DNA of 19,232 nucleotides from Microbacteriaceae bacterium UBA6152 (GCA_002423075.1 DIUS01000106.1:1-19232); one strand, 5' to 3'; positions 7,487-15,146 are shown, counted from the stretch's first letter. Translations and numbers: made by a program. The notes: generated from the letters alone by a model not told the origin.

Positions 7487-7684
7487 ATGTCCATATCGCG
7501 TAGACGATTCACGCAGGAGTTCAGAGACGAGCTGTGTCGGGAGGTGATCTCGACTTCGAAGCCGATCCAGGACGTCGCGACGGCGTATGGCGTTGGCCCG
7601 GAGACGTTGCGGAAAGCAAACGGGGGGACCGAGACCGAACTGACCGTGTCCGAGCGGGCCAGGCTGAAGGAACTCGAACGCGAG
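7487..7684 (+). pseudogene. IS3-family OrfA fragment with internal deletion
   Basis: From ATG 7487 the frame reads SRRRFTQEFRDELCREVIST, SKPIQDVATAYGVGPETLR and then jumps to KANGGTETELTVSERARLKE. This is the N-terminal helix-turn-helix half of an IS3 OrfA. About eight residues usually found after ETLR (the NWLxKYRE stretch) are missing, which indicates an in-frame internal deletion. The similarity ends at about 7684, where a second OrfA type begins on the other strand. The leucine-zipper end and orfB are absent. Confidence 0.75.
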
Positions 7685-7825
7685 AAGGTGGCGTTTCCAG
7701 TTCCCGATCGCTTGCTCGGAGACCTTCTCACGGCGGACTGCGTCGGCGATCGTGACCGCACCCTGCAGCACGGACAACACAATGCGGAGCTTCTTTTCCG
7801 TGGGGATCGTGGGTGGACGACTCAT
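7685..7825 (-). pseudogene. Second IS3-family OrfA fragment, opposite strand
   Basis: From ATG 7825 on the minus strand the frame reads SRPPTIPTEKKLRIVLSVLQ, GAVTIADAVRREKVSEQAIG and then NWKRHLL. This is the helix-turn-helix part of a different IS3-type OrfA. An upstream TTG at 7867 would add SLNV and related residues. It is cut at about 7685 at a head-to-head junction. Its upstream side, which should hold the element end, runs to about 7910, close to the etfB promoter. Confidence 0.65.
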
Positions 7826-7921
7826 GACATTCAGACTTTTGAGCTGGGACGTTGCATCAGCAACCAACTACCCCTGCCAAACAGTCAGACGAGCGACACC
7901 CTGAGTCGACGCGAAAATTAG

Positions 7922-7948
7922 TTGATAGTCAAACTTTCTGGTTATCAT
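7922..7948 (+). promoter_or_regulatory. Candidate promoter or operator of the etf operon
   Basis: TTGATA (7922-7927) and TATCAT (7943-7948) resemble -35 and -10 boxes, but the 15-bp spacing is short. The same bases form a dyad, TGATA (7923-7927) with TATCA (7943-7947), which could be a regulator site. It sits at the edge of the IS3 remnant. Both roles are guesses. Confidence 0.3.
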
Positions 7949-7969
7949 CGATCGCGTGAGGAGAGCCGG

Positions 7970-8746
7970 ATGAAGATTCTCGTTCTAGTTAAAGAAGTGC
8001 CCGACACCTGGGGTGATCGTGTGCTCAACCTCGAGACTGGGCTTGCTGACCGTGCGGCATCGGAGGCGGTTCTCGATGAGATCGGTGAACGCGCGATCGA
8101 GGTTGCGCTGAGCTACGCCGACGAGCACGACGACACCGAGGTGGTGCTGTTGAGCATGGCGCCGGAGTCGGCCGCGGCCACGATTCGCAAGGGATTGGCA
8201 ATGGGGGCGGGATCGGCCGTGCACGTTGTTGACGAGGCACTGCACGGCGCTGATCTCTCGCTGACCTCCGAAGTGCTGGCGGCCGCGTTGCGGAAGTCTG
8301 GCTTCGATCTGGTCATCACCGGCAACCAGTCGACCGACGGTGTGGCGGGGGTTCTTCCCGCGATGATCGCTGAGCGATTGGGTCTTCCGCAGCTGACAGC
8401 TCTCACTGAGGTGACGATCGAGGCGGAGCGTGTCTCGGGTCGACGTGTCACGGATGTCGCGACGATGCAGGTGAGTGCGCCCCTGCCCGCACTGGTCTCG
8501 ATTACCGAGGCACTTCCCGACGCCCGTTTCCCGAATTTCAAGGGCATCATGGCGGCGAAGAAGAAGCCTTGGGAAACGTGGTCGCTCGCAGACTTGGGCA
8601 TCGATGGGGAGCACATGGGTGTGCCGCGCTCGATCATGACGTCGATCGCCGAGCGTCCGCCGCGGCAGGCGGGCCAGAAGATCGTTGATGAGGGGGATGC
8701 AGGTCAGAAGCTCGCTGACTTCCTCCGTGAGAACAGACTCGCCTAG
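7970..8746 (+). CDS. etfB: Electron transfer flavoprotein subunit beta
   Basis: The 258-residue beta subunit of ETF binds AMP and forms a heterodimer with EtfA, accepting electrons from acyl-CoA and related dehydrogenases. Family features are the N-terminal strand KILVLVKEVPDTWGDRVLN, the RKGLAMGAGSAVHV block (73-86), the nucleotide-binding loop TGNQSTDGVAGVLPAM (117-132), and the late motif NFKGIMAAKKKPWETW near the end of the fold. The length is normal. ATG at 7970 has GAGGAGA (7957-7963) 6 nt upstream; an upstream in-frame TTG at 7922 lacks one and lies in the promoter region. It is 13 nt before etfA and clearly cotranscribed. Confidence 0.95.
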   Translation: MKILVLVKEVPDTWGDRVLNLETGLADRAASEAVLDEIGERAIEVALSYADEHDDTEVVLLSMAPESAAATIRKGLAMGAGSAVHVVDEALHGADLSLTSEVLAAALRKSGFDLVITGNQSTDGVAGVLPAMIAERLGLPQLTALTEVTIEAERVSGRRVTDVATMQVSAPLPALVSITEALPDARFPNFKGIMAAKKKPWETWSLADLGIDGEHMGVPRSIMTSIAERPPRQAGQKIVDEGDAGQKLADFLRENRLA

Positions 8747-8759
8747 GGGGCCGAAGGTC

Positions 8760-9719
8760 ATGCCGACATTTGCGAACGATACGATTCTGGTTCTTCTTGA
8801 CACCACGCCCGACGGGCAGTTGGCCGCGAGTTCTGCGGCGCTGGTGGGCGCCGCCAGTCAGGTCGGCACTCCCGTGGCCCTCGTCGTGGGTGAGGGGGCC
8901 GACGGAGCCGGAGCGCTCGGGGCGGTGCAGGTTCTGCACGCTTCCGCCGGTGACGGACTAACGGTGCCGATTGTCGACGCGGTCGCGGCTGCGGTCGAGC
9001 TCGTGCAGCCGGAGGCCATCCTGATCTCTAACTCGATCGATGGTCGGGACGTCGCGGGGCGACTGGCCGCACGTCTGGGTCTCTCGGTGGCGGTGGATGC
9101 TGTCGACATCAACCGCGACGACCAGGGTCTCGTGGCACACCACTCGGTGTATGGCGGGGCGTACAACACCCAGTCGGCAACCACGTTTGGGCCGCTTCTC
9201 GCCACGCTCCGTCAGGGCTCCATTGAGGCGAGGGCAGCGGCGGTGGAGGCGGAGATTATCCCCCTGGAGGTCACCAGGTCGGGTACCCGTGCCGCTATGG
9301 TGGAGTCGATCGAGCCGGTCGTCGTGTCGTCGAAGCGGCCAGAGCTACGCAGTGCCGCTCGTGTCGTATCCGGTGGCCGGGGTTTGGGTTCTGCCGAGAA
9401 CTTCGCACTGGTTGAGTCGTTGGCAGACGCGCTCGGGGCGGCGGTCGGCGCCTCGCGCGCGGCTGTGGATGCTGGTTATGTGCCGCACGCTTTGCAGGTC
9501 GGCCAGACCGGGGTCTCGGTGTCGCCCCAGCTGTACGTGGCCGTGGGTATCTCCGGTGCCATTCAGCACCGTGCCGGCATGCAGACCGCGAAGACCATCG
9601 TGGCAATCAACAAAGACCCTGACGCTCCCATCTTCGAGGTTGCCGACTTCGGGATCGTCGGCGATCTGTTCACGATCGTGCCGCAGTTGCTCGAAGCGCT
9701 CGAGGCGAAGAAGGGCTGA
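8760..9719 (+). CDS. etfA: Electron transfer flavoprotein subunit alpha
   Basis: The 319-residue alpha subunit carries most of the FAD site of ETF. The N-terminal domain ends near residue 190. The C-terminal FAD domain shows VVSGGRGLGS (202-211), ASRAAVDAGYV (231-241), VGQTG (247-251) and the ETF-alpha signature LYVAVGISGAIQHRAG...VAIN (258-284), followed by IFEVADFGIVGDL. All expected FAD contacts appear present, so the enzyme should be active. ATG at 8760 is preferred: GAAGG or GGGG lie just upstream and it gives the usual length, while the longer frame from 8685 overlaps etfB. The next gene follows its stop by 5 nt. Confidence 0.96.
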   Translation: MPTFANDTILVLLDTTPDGQLAASSAALVGAASQVGTPVALVVGEGADGAGALGAVQVLHASAGDGLTVPIVDAVAAAVELVQPEAILISNSIDGRDVAGRLAARLGLSVAVDAVDINRDDQGLVAHHSVYGGAYNTQSATTFGPLLATLRQGSIEARAAAVEAEIIPLEVTRSGTRAAMVESIEPVVVSSKRPELRSAARVVSGGRGLGSAENFALVESLADALGAAVGASRAAVDAGYVPHALQVGQTGVSVSPQLYVAVGISGAIQHRAGMQTAKTIVAINKDPDAPIFEVADFGIVGDLFTIVPQLLEALEAKKG

Positions 9720-9724
9720 GCGGC

Positions 9725-11131
9725 GTGGACGCCGAGAGCAGAACCCTTCGTCGCGGATTGCCCCGAGTGCCGGGGGGCGAGCCGTGGCCGCCATCGAGCG
9801 GAACCACACCGGCGGCCGTTGACGACGCGCCCGGCAGCATGGCGGTCGTCGACGAGTTATCCGATGCGCCCGCTGCCTCTGTCGTCGCACCCGCCGATGC
9901 CGCCGATGCGCCGTCGGTCGAGCAGGTCACGACGGCACCGGTGCAGAAAGCCGCCGCCGCCGAGAGTGTCAGCACGGTGGCCTCGGCAGGGATGCTCCGC
10001 CGCGGACTGCCGCGCGTCGCTGGTGCTGCTCCCTGGCCGGGTGAGGTCGCTGCTCCTGCGTTTTACCCCGAGCGAAAGGCTGCTGCGCCAGTGCCGGCCG
10101 CCGCATCTTCCACGTCTACGCAGTCCAGTCCCGCAACCCCCACCCCCCAGCGCGCCCCACGCGCGCCGCGCGCCGCGCAGGCAGAGGTCGCCCCGCGCGA
10201 GCAGAAGCGTTACGGCCGCTACACCCTGAAGCAGTGGGTCGGAGTCAGCGCCGTGCTCGCGATCGTGCTCGGCGCAGTGGCCGCGATCGCCGTGCTTGCC
10301 GCCCGATGGGCCCTGACCCTCGAGCCGGTCGCTGACTTCGTGCAGACCTACTCGGGCGAGTACCACCTGCCCGAGGCAGCGCCCGTGGGTATTCCCGCAT
10401 GGTTGGCCTGGCAACACTTCTTCAATGCGTTCTTCATGCTGCTGATCATTCGCAGCGGTTGGGGTGTGCGCACGCAGAAGAAACCGCCCGCCTACTGGAC
10501 TCCGCGCAACCGCCCCGAGACGAAGGTCAGTCTCACGGTGTGGTTCCACCAGAGCCTCGATGTGCTCTGGCTGGTCAATGGTGCACTGTTCATTGTGCTG
10601 CTGCTGGTGACGGGCCAGTGGATGCGCGTTGTGCCGACCTCTCTCGAGGTCTTTCCGAATGCGCTGTCGGCCCTGCTGCAATACGTCTCGCTCGACTGGC
10701 CGACAGAGAATGGATGGGTCAACTACAACTCGCTGCAACAGCTGACGTACTTCACAACGATCTTCATCGCCGCCCCACTGGCAGCGATCACCGGCTTCAG
10801 GATGAGCACGCTCTGGCCCGCCCGGGCGGAGAAGCTCACTCGCGCGTATCCCATCAAGTGGGCGCGTGCCGTGCACTTTCCGGTGATGCTGTACTTCGTG
10901 GTGTTCATCGTGGTGCATGTTGCGCTGGTGTTGTCGACCGGCGCCTTGCGCAACTTGAACCACATGTATGCCGCGCAGGGCTCGGTCGATCCTGACGCTT
11001 TCGCCGACAATTGGACCGGTTTCTGGATGTTCGTGCTGTCGCTGGCGGTGTTCGTTGCGGCCTGGGTGGCGGCACGGCCCATCGTGCTGGCTCCGATCGC
11101 GCGACTGTTCGGTTCGGTCTCGGCTCGCTGA
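9725..11131 (+). CDS. Di-heme cytochrome b (b561/FdnI-like) membrane protein with a long disordered N-terminus
   Basis: The 468-residue protein starts with about 165 residues rich in Ala, Pro and Val that hold two copies of one motif, LRRGLPRVPGGEPWP (8-22) and LRRGLPRVAGAAPWP (91-105). About six hydrophobic helices follow (near 173-195, 226-243, 281-297, 339-357, 383-404, 432-455). H231, H275, H384 and H398 lie in or beside helices. The 14-residue gap between H384 and H398 on one helix, with two earlier histidines, matches the ligand pattern of di-heme cytochrome b subunits such as FdnI. There is no cysteine, so no iron-sulfur cluster. GTG at 9725 lies 5 nt after etfA, with AGAAGGG upstream, which implies translational coupling. 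A role in passing electrons between ETF and the quinone pool is inferred from this position. Confidence 0.8.
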   Translation: MDAESRTLRRGLPRVPGGEPWPPSSGTTPAAVDDAPGSMAVVDELSDAPAASVVAPADAADAPSVEQVTTAPVQKAAAAESVSTVASAGMLRRGLPRVAGAAPWPGEVAAPAFYPERKAAAPVPAAASSTSTQSSPATPTPQRAPRAPRAAQAEVAPREQKRYGRYTLKQWVGVSAVLAIVLGAVAAIAVLAARWALTLEPVADFVQTYSGEYHLPEAAPVGIPAWLAWQHFFNAFFMLLIIRSGWGVRTQKKPPAYWTPRNRPETKVSLTVWFHQSLDVLWLVNGALFIVLLLVTGQWMRVVPTSLEVFPNALSALLQYVSLDWPTENGWVNYNSLQQLTYFTTIFIAAPLAAITGFRMSTLWPARAEKLTRAYPIKWARAVHFPVMLYFVVFIVVHVALVLSTGALRNLNHMYAAQGSVDPDAFADNWTGFWMFVLSLAVFVAAWVAARPIVLAPIARLFGSVSAR

Positions 11132-11156
11132 ATTGCGATTCGATTGTCCGGCGAAG

Positions 11157-11162
11157 TAGGTT
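11157..11162 (+). promoter_or_regulatory. -10 box for a leaderless MBL-hydrolase mRNA
   Basis: TAGGTT is followed by 6 nt and then ATG at 11169; TTGCGA about 18 bp upstream could be the -35. This gives the hydrolase its own transcript even though it follows the cytochrome gene by only 37 nt. Confidence 0.5.
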
Positions 11163-11168
11163 CACGGC

Positions 11169-12224
11169 ATGACTGATCCGGCTTCGCTGGCGATCTGGCC
11201 GACAAGTATCCCGCAGCGAGAGGCCTGGGATGCGGGCGTGACAGGCGAGCCCGAACTGGTTGCGGACGGAGTGTGGGCGATTTCATCGCCAACTCCAATC
11301 AGTGGTCTACCGTGCACGTTGACGTACGTCTTGGCGTCGTCAGACGGGTCGTTGCACGTCATCGACCCTGGCTGGGGCGGCGATGTAGGTATGGAGGCGC
11401 TGACACGCTCCATCGAGCGCATTGGTTACTCCATCGGCGCCATCCAAACTGTGGTCGCGACCCACTTTCACGCTGATCATCTTGGATTGTGTGGTGCGTT
11501 GAGGGACGAGGTCGGAGCGCAGATCCTGCTGTCACGCACAGAACGTGCGGTGCTCGCCCAAGAGACGGCGCAGTCGAGGGCGGCGGTCACGGAGGTGCAG
11601 GCTCAGCTCGACGAGTGGGGCGTACCCGAGGCTCGCCGAGCAGAGTTCGGGGGGGCATTCGGCAACGCTTTTGGGGTGACTGACATCGAACCCGACAGGC
11701 TGATCTCCCACGGAGATCGTCTCGAGTTTGGCGGTCACACTCTGGAGATTGTGGAGACCCCCGGACACACCGAAGGACACGTGTGCTTGATTGACCACGA
11801 CCGTCAGCACGTTTACTCGGGGGATCACGTGCTACCACGGATCTTCTCGGGGGTCGGCCTTGGCGCCTTGCCCGGGAGTGACGCTTTGAACGACTACTTC
11901 ACATCGTTGGTGAATTTGGCGACTGTGGACGAATACGAGGTGCTCCCGGGGCACGAGTACCGGTTTCGTGGCTTGGCAGCGAGACGCCGCGAGATCATCC
12001 ACCACCACCTCCAACGTACGAGAGAGGTCGCTGATCTCATCCCTCGGCTCGGTAACGCGCCGATCTGGGAGTACGCGCGCCAGCTGAGCTGGACGCTGAC
12101 ATGGGGCGGGATGAAGGGGCACTCGCTGCAGTCTGCGTTGCGTCAAACAGAGCGCCACAAGGCGTTTGTCCTCAGTGGGCGCGCAGAGCCGTGGTTGGTG
12201 AGTGACTCGCGCTCATTCAGCTGA
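11169..12224 (+). CDS. MBL-fold (metallo-beta-lactamase superfamily) hydrolase
   Basis: The 351-residue cytoplasmic protein has a complete metallo-beta-lactamase metal-binding set: HFHADH (H99, H101, D103, H104), H200 in ETPGHTEGH, D219 in YSGDHVLP and H262 in LPGHEYRF. It should bind two metal ions. A helical C-terminal extension (about 270-351) follows the fold and resembles MBL proteins of the LACTB2 or glyoxalase II type, which act on thioesters, nucleic acids or other esters; the substrate cannot be told from sequence. Being next to ETF and near an acyl-CoA ligase, a thioesterase-like job is possible. TAGGTT 6 nt before ATG 11169 supports this start and a leaderless mRNA. It converges with a quinone-oxidoreductase remnant 31 nt downstream. 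Confidence 0.88.
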   Translation: MTDPASLAIWPTSIPQREAWDAGVTGEPELVADGVWAISSPTPISGLPCTLTYVLASSDGSLHVIDPGWGGDVGMEALTRSIERIGYSIGAIQTVVATHFHADHLGLCGALRDEVGAQILLSRTERAVLAQETAQSRAAVTEVQAQLDEWGVPEARRAEFGGAFGNAFGVTDIEPDRLISHGDRLEFGGHTLEIVETPGHTEGHVCLIDHDRQHVYSGDHVLPRIFSGVGLGALPGSDALNDYFTSLVNLATVDEYEVLPGHEYRFRGLAARRREIIHHHLQRTREVADLIPRLGNAPIWEYARQLSWTLTWGGMKGHSLQSALRQTERHKAFVLSGRAEPWLVSDSRSFS

Positions 12225-12255
12225 ACACGACCACCGCGCCGAGCGGATTGCTCGC

Positions 12256-12471
12256 TCAGACCTCCAGCAGTACGCTTCTGGCCGTGCCGCGGCCCGCGAG
12301 TGCGGCCTGAGCGGCTCCGACGTCGGCGAGAGGGCAGCGGGCGCCGATGCGCACGTCGGGCGTTCCGGCGTCGAGCATGCCGAACAGCTCACGGTACAGG
12401 CCCGAGCGCTCGGCGGGAGTGCGCACGAAGTGCCCGAGCGAGGGTCGCGTGACTCTGAACGACCCGCCTGC
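12256..12471 (-). pseudogene. C-terminal remnant of an NADPH:quinone oxidoreductase (MDR family)
   Basis: The minus-strand frame ending at the TGA at 12256 encodes RVTRPSLGHFVRTPAERSGL, YRELFGMLDAG and VRIGARCPLADVGAAQAALA followed by GRGTARSVLLEV. This is the last 70 or so residues of a zeta-crystallin-like quinone oxidoreductase. The Rossmann domain and N-terminus are missing. Similarity fades near 12470, and possible IS sequence begins by 12550, so the gene was probably cut by an insertion and then trimmed. It ends 31 nt from the convergent MBL gene. Confidence 0.7.
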
Positions 12472-12555
12472 GTTGGTGACGGCGCTCAGCGAATTTCCCA
12501 GATTTGGCCGGCGGATTCCAGGCATCATCGCAATACCTGAGGTAAGGAGGCGGGT

Positions 12556-12639
12556 ATGAGATATGGTTCGATGCGTCGTCCGGGACGACAGCCGATGGTG
12601 GACAAGCAGCGGGCGATTGCGACGTTGTTGCAGCAGTGA
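12556..12639 (+). pseudogene. Possible IS30-like transposase N-terminal scrap
   Basis: A 27-codon frame (MRYGSMRRPGRQPMVDKQRA and seven more residues) follows a very good Shine-Dalgarno, AAGGAGG (12544-12550), 5 nt upstream. The MRRPGRxPMVDKQRA pattern recalls the first residues of actinobacterial IS30-type transposases, from memory. It stops at 12637-12639 and nothing recognisable follows before the IS3 end at 12699. It could also be a genuine small peptide gene. Confidence 0.3.
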
Positions 12640-12698
12640 TTCGGCCTGGGTTTAGTGCCGTCCTCTCCTCCAGGATGGATCACGATGCCTAGGAAGTT

Positions 12699-12723
12699 GG
12701 GCGTGAGGAACGAACTGGTGACA
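12699..12723. repeat. IS3 terminal inverted repeat (orfB side)
   Basis: It begins GGGCGTGAGGAACGAA and ends GGTGACA. Its reverse complement is found at 16131-16155 with three mismatches. Confidence 0.8.
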
Positions 12724-12731
12724 GGTTCGGT

Positions 12732-13029
12732 TTAGGCCGCGAGGACTCGCGACTCGGATAGCTTCGCTTCGAACTCGATCGGGGTCAACCCTCCGAGGGT
12801 GTCCTGGGCGCGTTGCCGGTGATACTTCCTCTCGATCCAGACCACGATCGCCAGGCGCAACTCTTGCCTTGTCGCCCACCGTTGCTGGTTGAGGACGTTC
12901 GTTTGCAGCAGCGACCAGAAGCTCTTCATGGCGGCGTTGTCTCCGGCGGCGCCGACGCGGCCCATCGAGCCGACCATGTCGTGGCGGCGCAGCTCCCTGG
13001 CCATCGCTCGACTGCGAAACTGACTTCCC
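12732..13029 (-). pseudogene. IS3 OrfB, C-terminal part cut off by IS21
   Basis: The frame reads GSQFRSRAMARELRRHDMVG, SMGRVGAAGDNAAMKSFWSL and IERKYHRQRAQDTLGGLTPIEF down to TAA at 12732. This is the last third of an IS3 OrfB. In relatives the segment NAAMxSF carries the catalytic glutamate, but here codon 12924-12926 is AAG (Lys), which removes the third residue of the DDE triad. The upstream boundary is the IS21 left end. The first part of the same gene is at 15199-15784. Confidence 0.88.
13025..13029. repeat. Target duplication, left copy
   Basis: TTCCC directly before the IS21 left end is repeated as TTCCC at 15199-15203 directly after its right end. Confidence 0.85.
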
Positions 13030-13081
13030 TGTCGACGTCGCGTGAATACTGACCCCGTGGCGACGGGTGAATGTTGACCCC
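13030..13081. repeat. IS21 left terminal repeats
   Basis: Beyond the tip, TGAATACTGACCCC (13043-13056) and TGAATGTTGACCCC (13068-13081) are direct copies of one unit, 25 bp apart. Repeated units of this kind are the expected IstA binding sites. Confidence 0.75.
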
Positions 13082-13098
13082 TCCGACACTCTTGGAGG

Positions 13099-14349
13099 GT
13101 GATTTCAGTGGAAGATTGGGCGGAGATCCGCCGACTGCATAAGGCCGAGGGCATGCCGATCAAGGCGATCGTTAGGCATCTCGGGATCGCTCGGAACACG
13201 GTGCGTGCGGCGTTGGCATCCGAGGTGCCGCCGTTGTATCAGAGGCCCTCGAGAGGGTCGCTGGTCGACGCCGTCGAGCCGGAGGTGCGGAAGCTGCGGA
13301 TGGTGGATGCGAAGATGCCGGCGACGGTGATCGCGGAACGGATTGGGTGGGAGCATTCGATCACGATCCTCAAGGACCGGCTGCGGCAGATCCGTCCCGA
13401 GTATGCCGGTCTCGATCCGGCCGACCGGCTCGTGCACGAGCCCGGCATCGCGGCGCAGATGGACCTGTGGTTCCCTGAACCGCGGATCCCGGTCGGGTTC
13501 GGGCAGGCGGCAATGCTGCCGGTGCTGGTGATGACGCTCACGTTCTCGCGCTTCCTCACCGCGGTGATGTTGCCGTCGCGTCAGGCCGGGGATCTGCTGG
13601 CGGGAATGTGGCAGCTGATCTCGCAGGTCGGTGCGGTGTCCAAGACGCTGGTCTGGGACCGGGAGGCCGCGATCGGTGGGAAGGGGAAGGTCACTGCGGC
13701 GGCAGCCGCCTTCGCGGGGACCCTCGCGACCCGGATCGTGTTGGCCCCGCCGCGGGATCCGGAGTTCAAGGGCATGACCGAGCGCAACAACGGCTTCTTG
13801 GAGACCTCGTTCCTGCCCGGCCGGTCGTTCCTGTCGCCGGCGGACTTCAACCTGCAGTTGGGCGATTGGCTGCCGCGCGCGAACGCTCGAACAGTCCGCT
13901 CCCTCGGCGGGCGTCCAGTGGACGTGCTCGAACGTGACCTGGCCGCGATGACGATGCTGCCGCCGCACCCGCCCACGACAGGTCTGCAGATGCGGGTGAG
14001 GCTCGGCCGGGACTACTACGTCCGCGTCGATGGCAACGACTACTCCGTTGATCCCCGGATGATCGGTCGGCTCGTGGACGTGACCGCGACGCTGACGCGG
14101 GTGATCGTGGTCGGCGACGGGGTTGCGGCTGCCGACCATGAACGGTCCTGGGCAACTGGTGGAGTGATCACCGATCCAGGCCATGTGATGACTGCCAGAG
14201 GGCTTCGATCGCAGTACTGGACCGCGAAGCGTGAGCGGGAGGGTGCGGGGCGGACAGCACCTCAACATCGGGTGATGTTCCGCGATACCGCCGACTACGA
14301 CGAGCTGTTCGGTGTCCGCATCGACCCGACCACCGGCGAGGTGCTGTGA
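13099..14349 (+). CDS. istA: IS21-family transposase IstA
   Basis: The 416-residue DDE transposase cuts the IS21 ends and joins them to the target together with IstB. An N-terminal helix-turn-helix is visible (PIKAIVRHLGIARNTVRAAL, 20-39). The catalytic core shows D122 in AAQMDLWFPE, D187 in LVWDREAAIGG and E228 in GMTERNNGFLE. A C-terminal beta domain (YYVRVDGNDYSVDPRMIGR) completes the usual layout, and no lesion is seen. GTG at 13099 gives the form usually annotated; GTG at 13108 is 8 nt after GGAGGG and may be the true start. The stop overlaps the istB start by one base (TGATG). Confidence 0.95.
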   Translation: MISVEDWAEIRRLHKAEGMPIKAIVRHLGIARNTVRAALASEVPPLYQRPSRGSLVDAVEPEVRKLRMVDAKMPATVIAERIGWEHSITILKDRLRQIRPEYAGLDPADRLVHEPGIAAQMDLWFPEPRIPVGFGQAAMLPVLVMTLTFSRFLTAVMLPSRQAGDLLAGMWQLISQVGAVSKTLVWDREAAIGGKGKVTAAAAAFAGTLATRIVLAPPRDPEFKGMTERNNGFLETSFLPGRSFLSPADFNLQLGDWLPRANARTVRSLGGRPVDVLERDLAAMTMLPPHPPTTGLQMRVRLGRDYYVRVDGNDYSVDPRMIGRLVDVTATLTRVIVVGDGVAAADHERSWATGGVITDPGHVMTARGLRSQYWTAKREREGAGRTAPQHRVMFRDTADYDELFGVRIDPTTGEVL

Positions 14350-15133
14350 TGGGCGCCGATACCGATACTGCCGCGACGCTGGGCTATCTCGCCCGGGCGT
14401 TGAAGGCTCCCACGATCGGGCGGGTCTGGGAACAGCTCGCCACCACGGCTCGCGACGAGGGTTGGACCCACGAGGAGTATCTCGCCACGGTGCTGGCCCG
14501 CCAGGTCGCCGACCGGGAAGCGAACGGCACGAGTCTGCGCATCAGCGGCGCCCACTTCCCCGCGGTGAAGACGCTGGAGGACTTCAACGTCGATCATCAG
14601 CCCTCGCTGCGCCGTGACGTGCTCGCTCACCTGGCGACGACGACCTGGATCGCGAAAGCCGAGAACGTGGTCCTGCTCGGCCCGCCTGGCGTTGGCAAGA
14701 CCCATCTCGGGATCGGGCTTGGCATCAAAGCCGCCCACGCCGGCTATCCGGTGCTGTTCGACACGGCTACCGGCTGGGTCTCCCGCCTGCAGGCCGCGCA
14801 TCGCGACGGACGACTCGAGCACGAACTCAAACGCCTCCGCCGATACCGGCTGTTGATCATCGACGAGGTCGGCTACCTGCCCTTCGATGCGGACGCGGCG
14901 AACTTGTTCTTCCAACTGGTCGCATCCCGCTACGAGCAAGGCTCGATCCTTGTCACCAGCAACATGCCTTCGGCCACTGGGGCGAGATCTTCAGCGACGA
15001 CATCGTCGCCAGCGCCATGATCGACCGGCTCGTCCACCATGCAGAGGTCCTCACCCTCGGCGGCGACTCCTACCGGACCAGAGCTCGACGAGAGCTGCTC
15101 AAGACCCCGCCCACCTTGGGCGGAGACCAGTGA
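14349..15133 (+). pseudogene. istB: IS21 helper ATPase IstB, frameshifted
   Basis: IstB is the AAA+ partner that activates IstA and helps choose the target. Walker A GPPGVGKT (111-118) and Walker B LLIIDEVGYLP (168-178) are intact. After SNMP, near 14970, the frame is lost and the in-frame reading ends at 15020 with an unrelated tail. In another frame the family C-terminus continues as GHWGEIFSDDIVASAMIDRL and on to the TGA at 15131-15133. A missing T in what should be CCTTTCGG explains it. The shifted product would lack the last 50 or so residues. Sequencing error is possible. ATG at 14349 is preferred to GTG at 14346. Confidence 0.85.
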
Positions 15134-15146
15134 CAACCAACCCAGA

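Noticed and set aside
9857..10963. 368-codon minus-strand frame opposite the cytochrome gene
   Set aside because: Antisense shadow; His/Gln/Arg-rich, with no motif.
13105..14268. 387-codon minus-strand open frame opposite istA
   Set aside because: The Arg/His/Pro-rich composition is that of an antisense shadow; istA on the plus strand has full family motifs.
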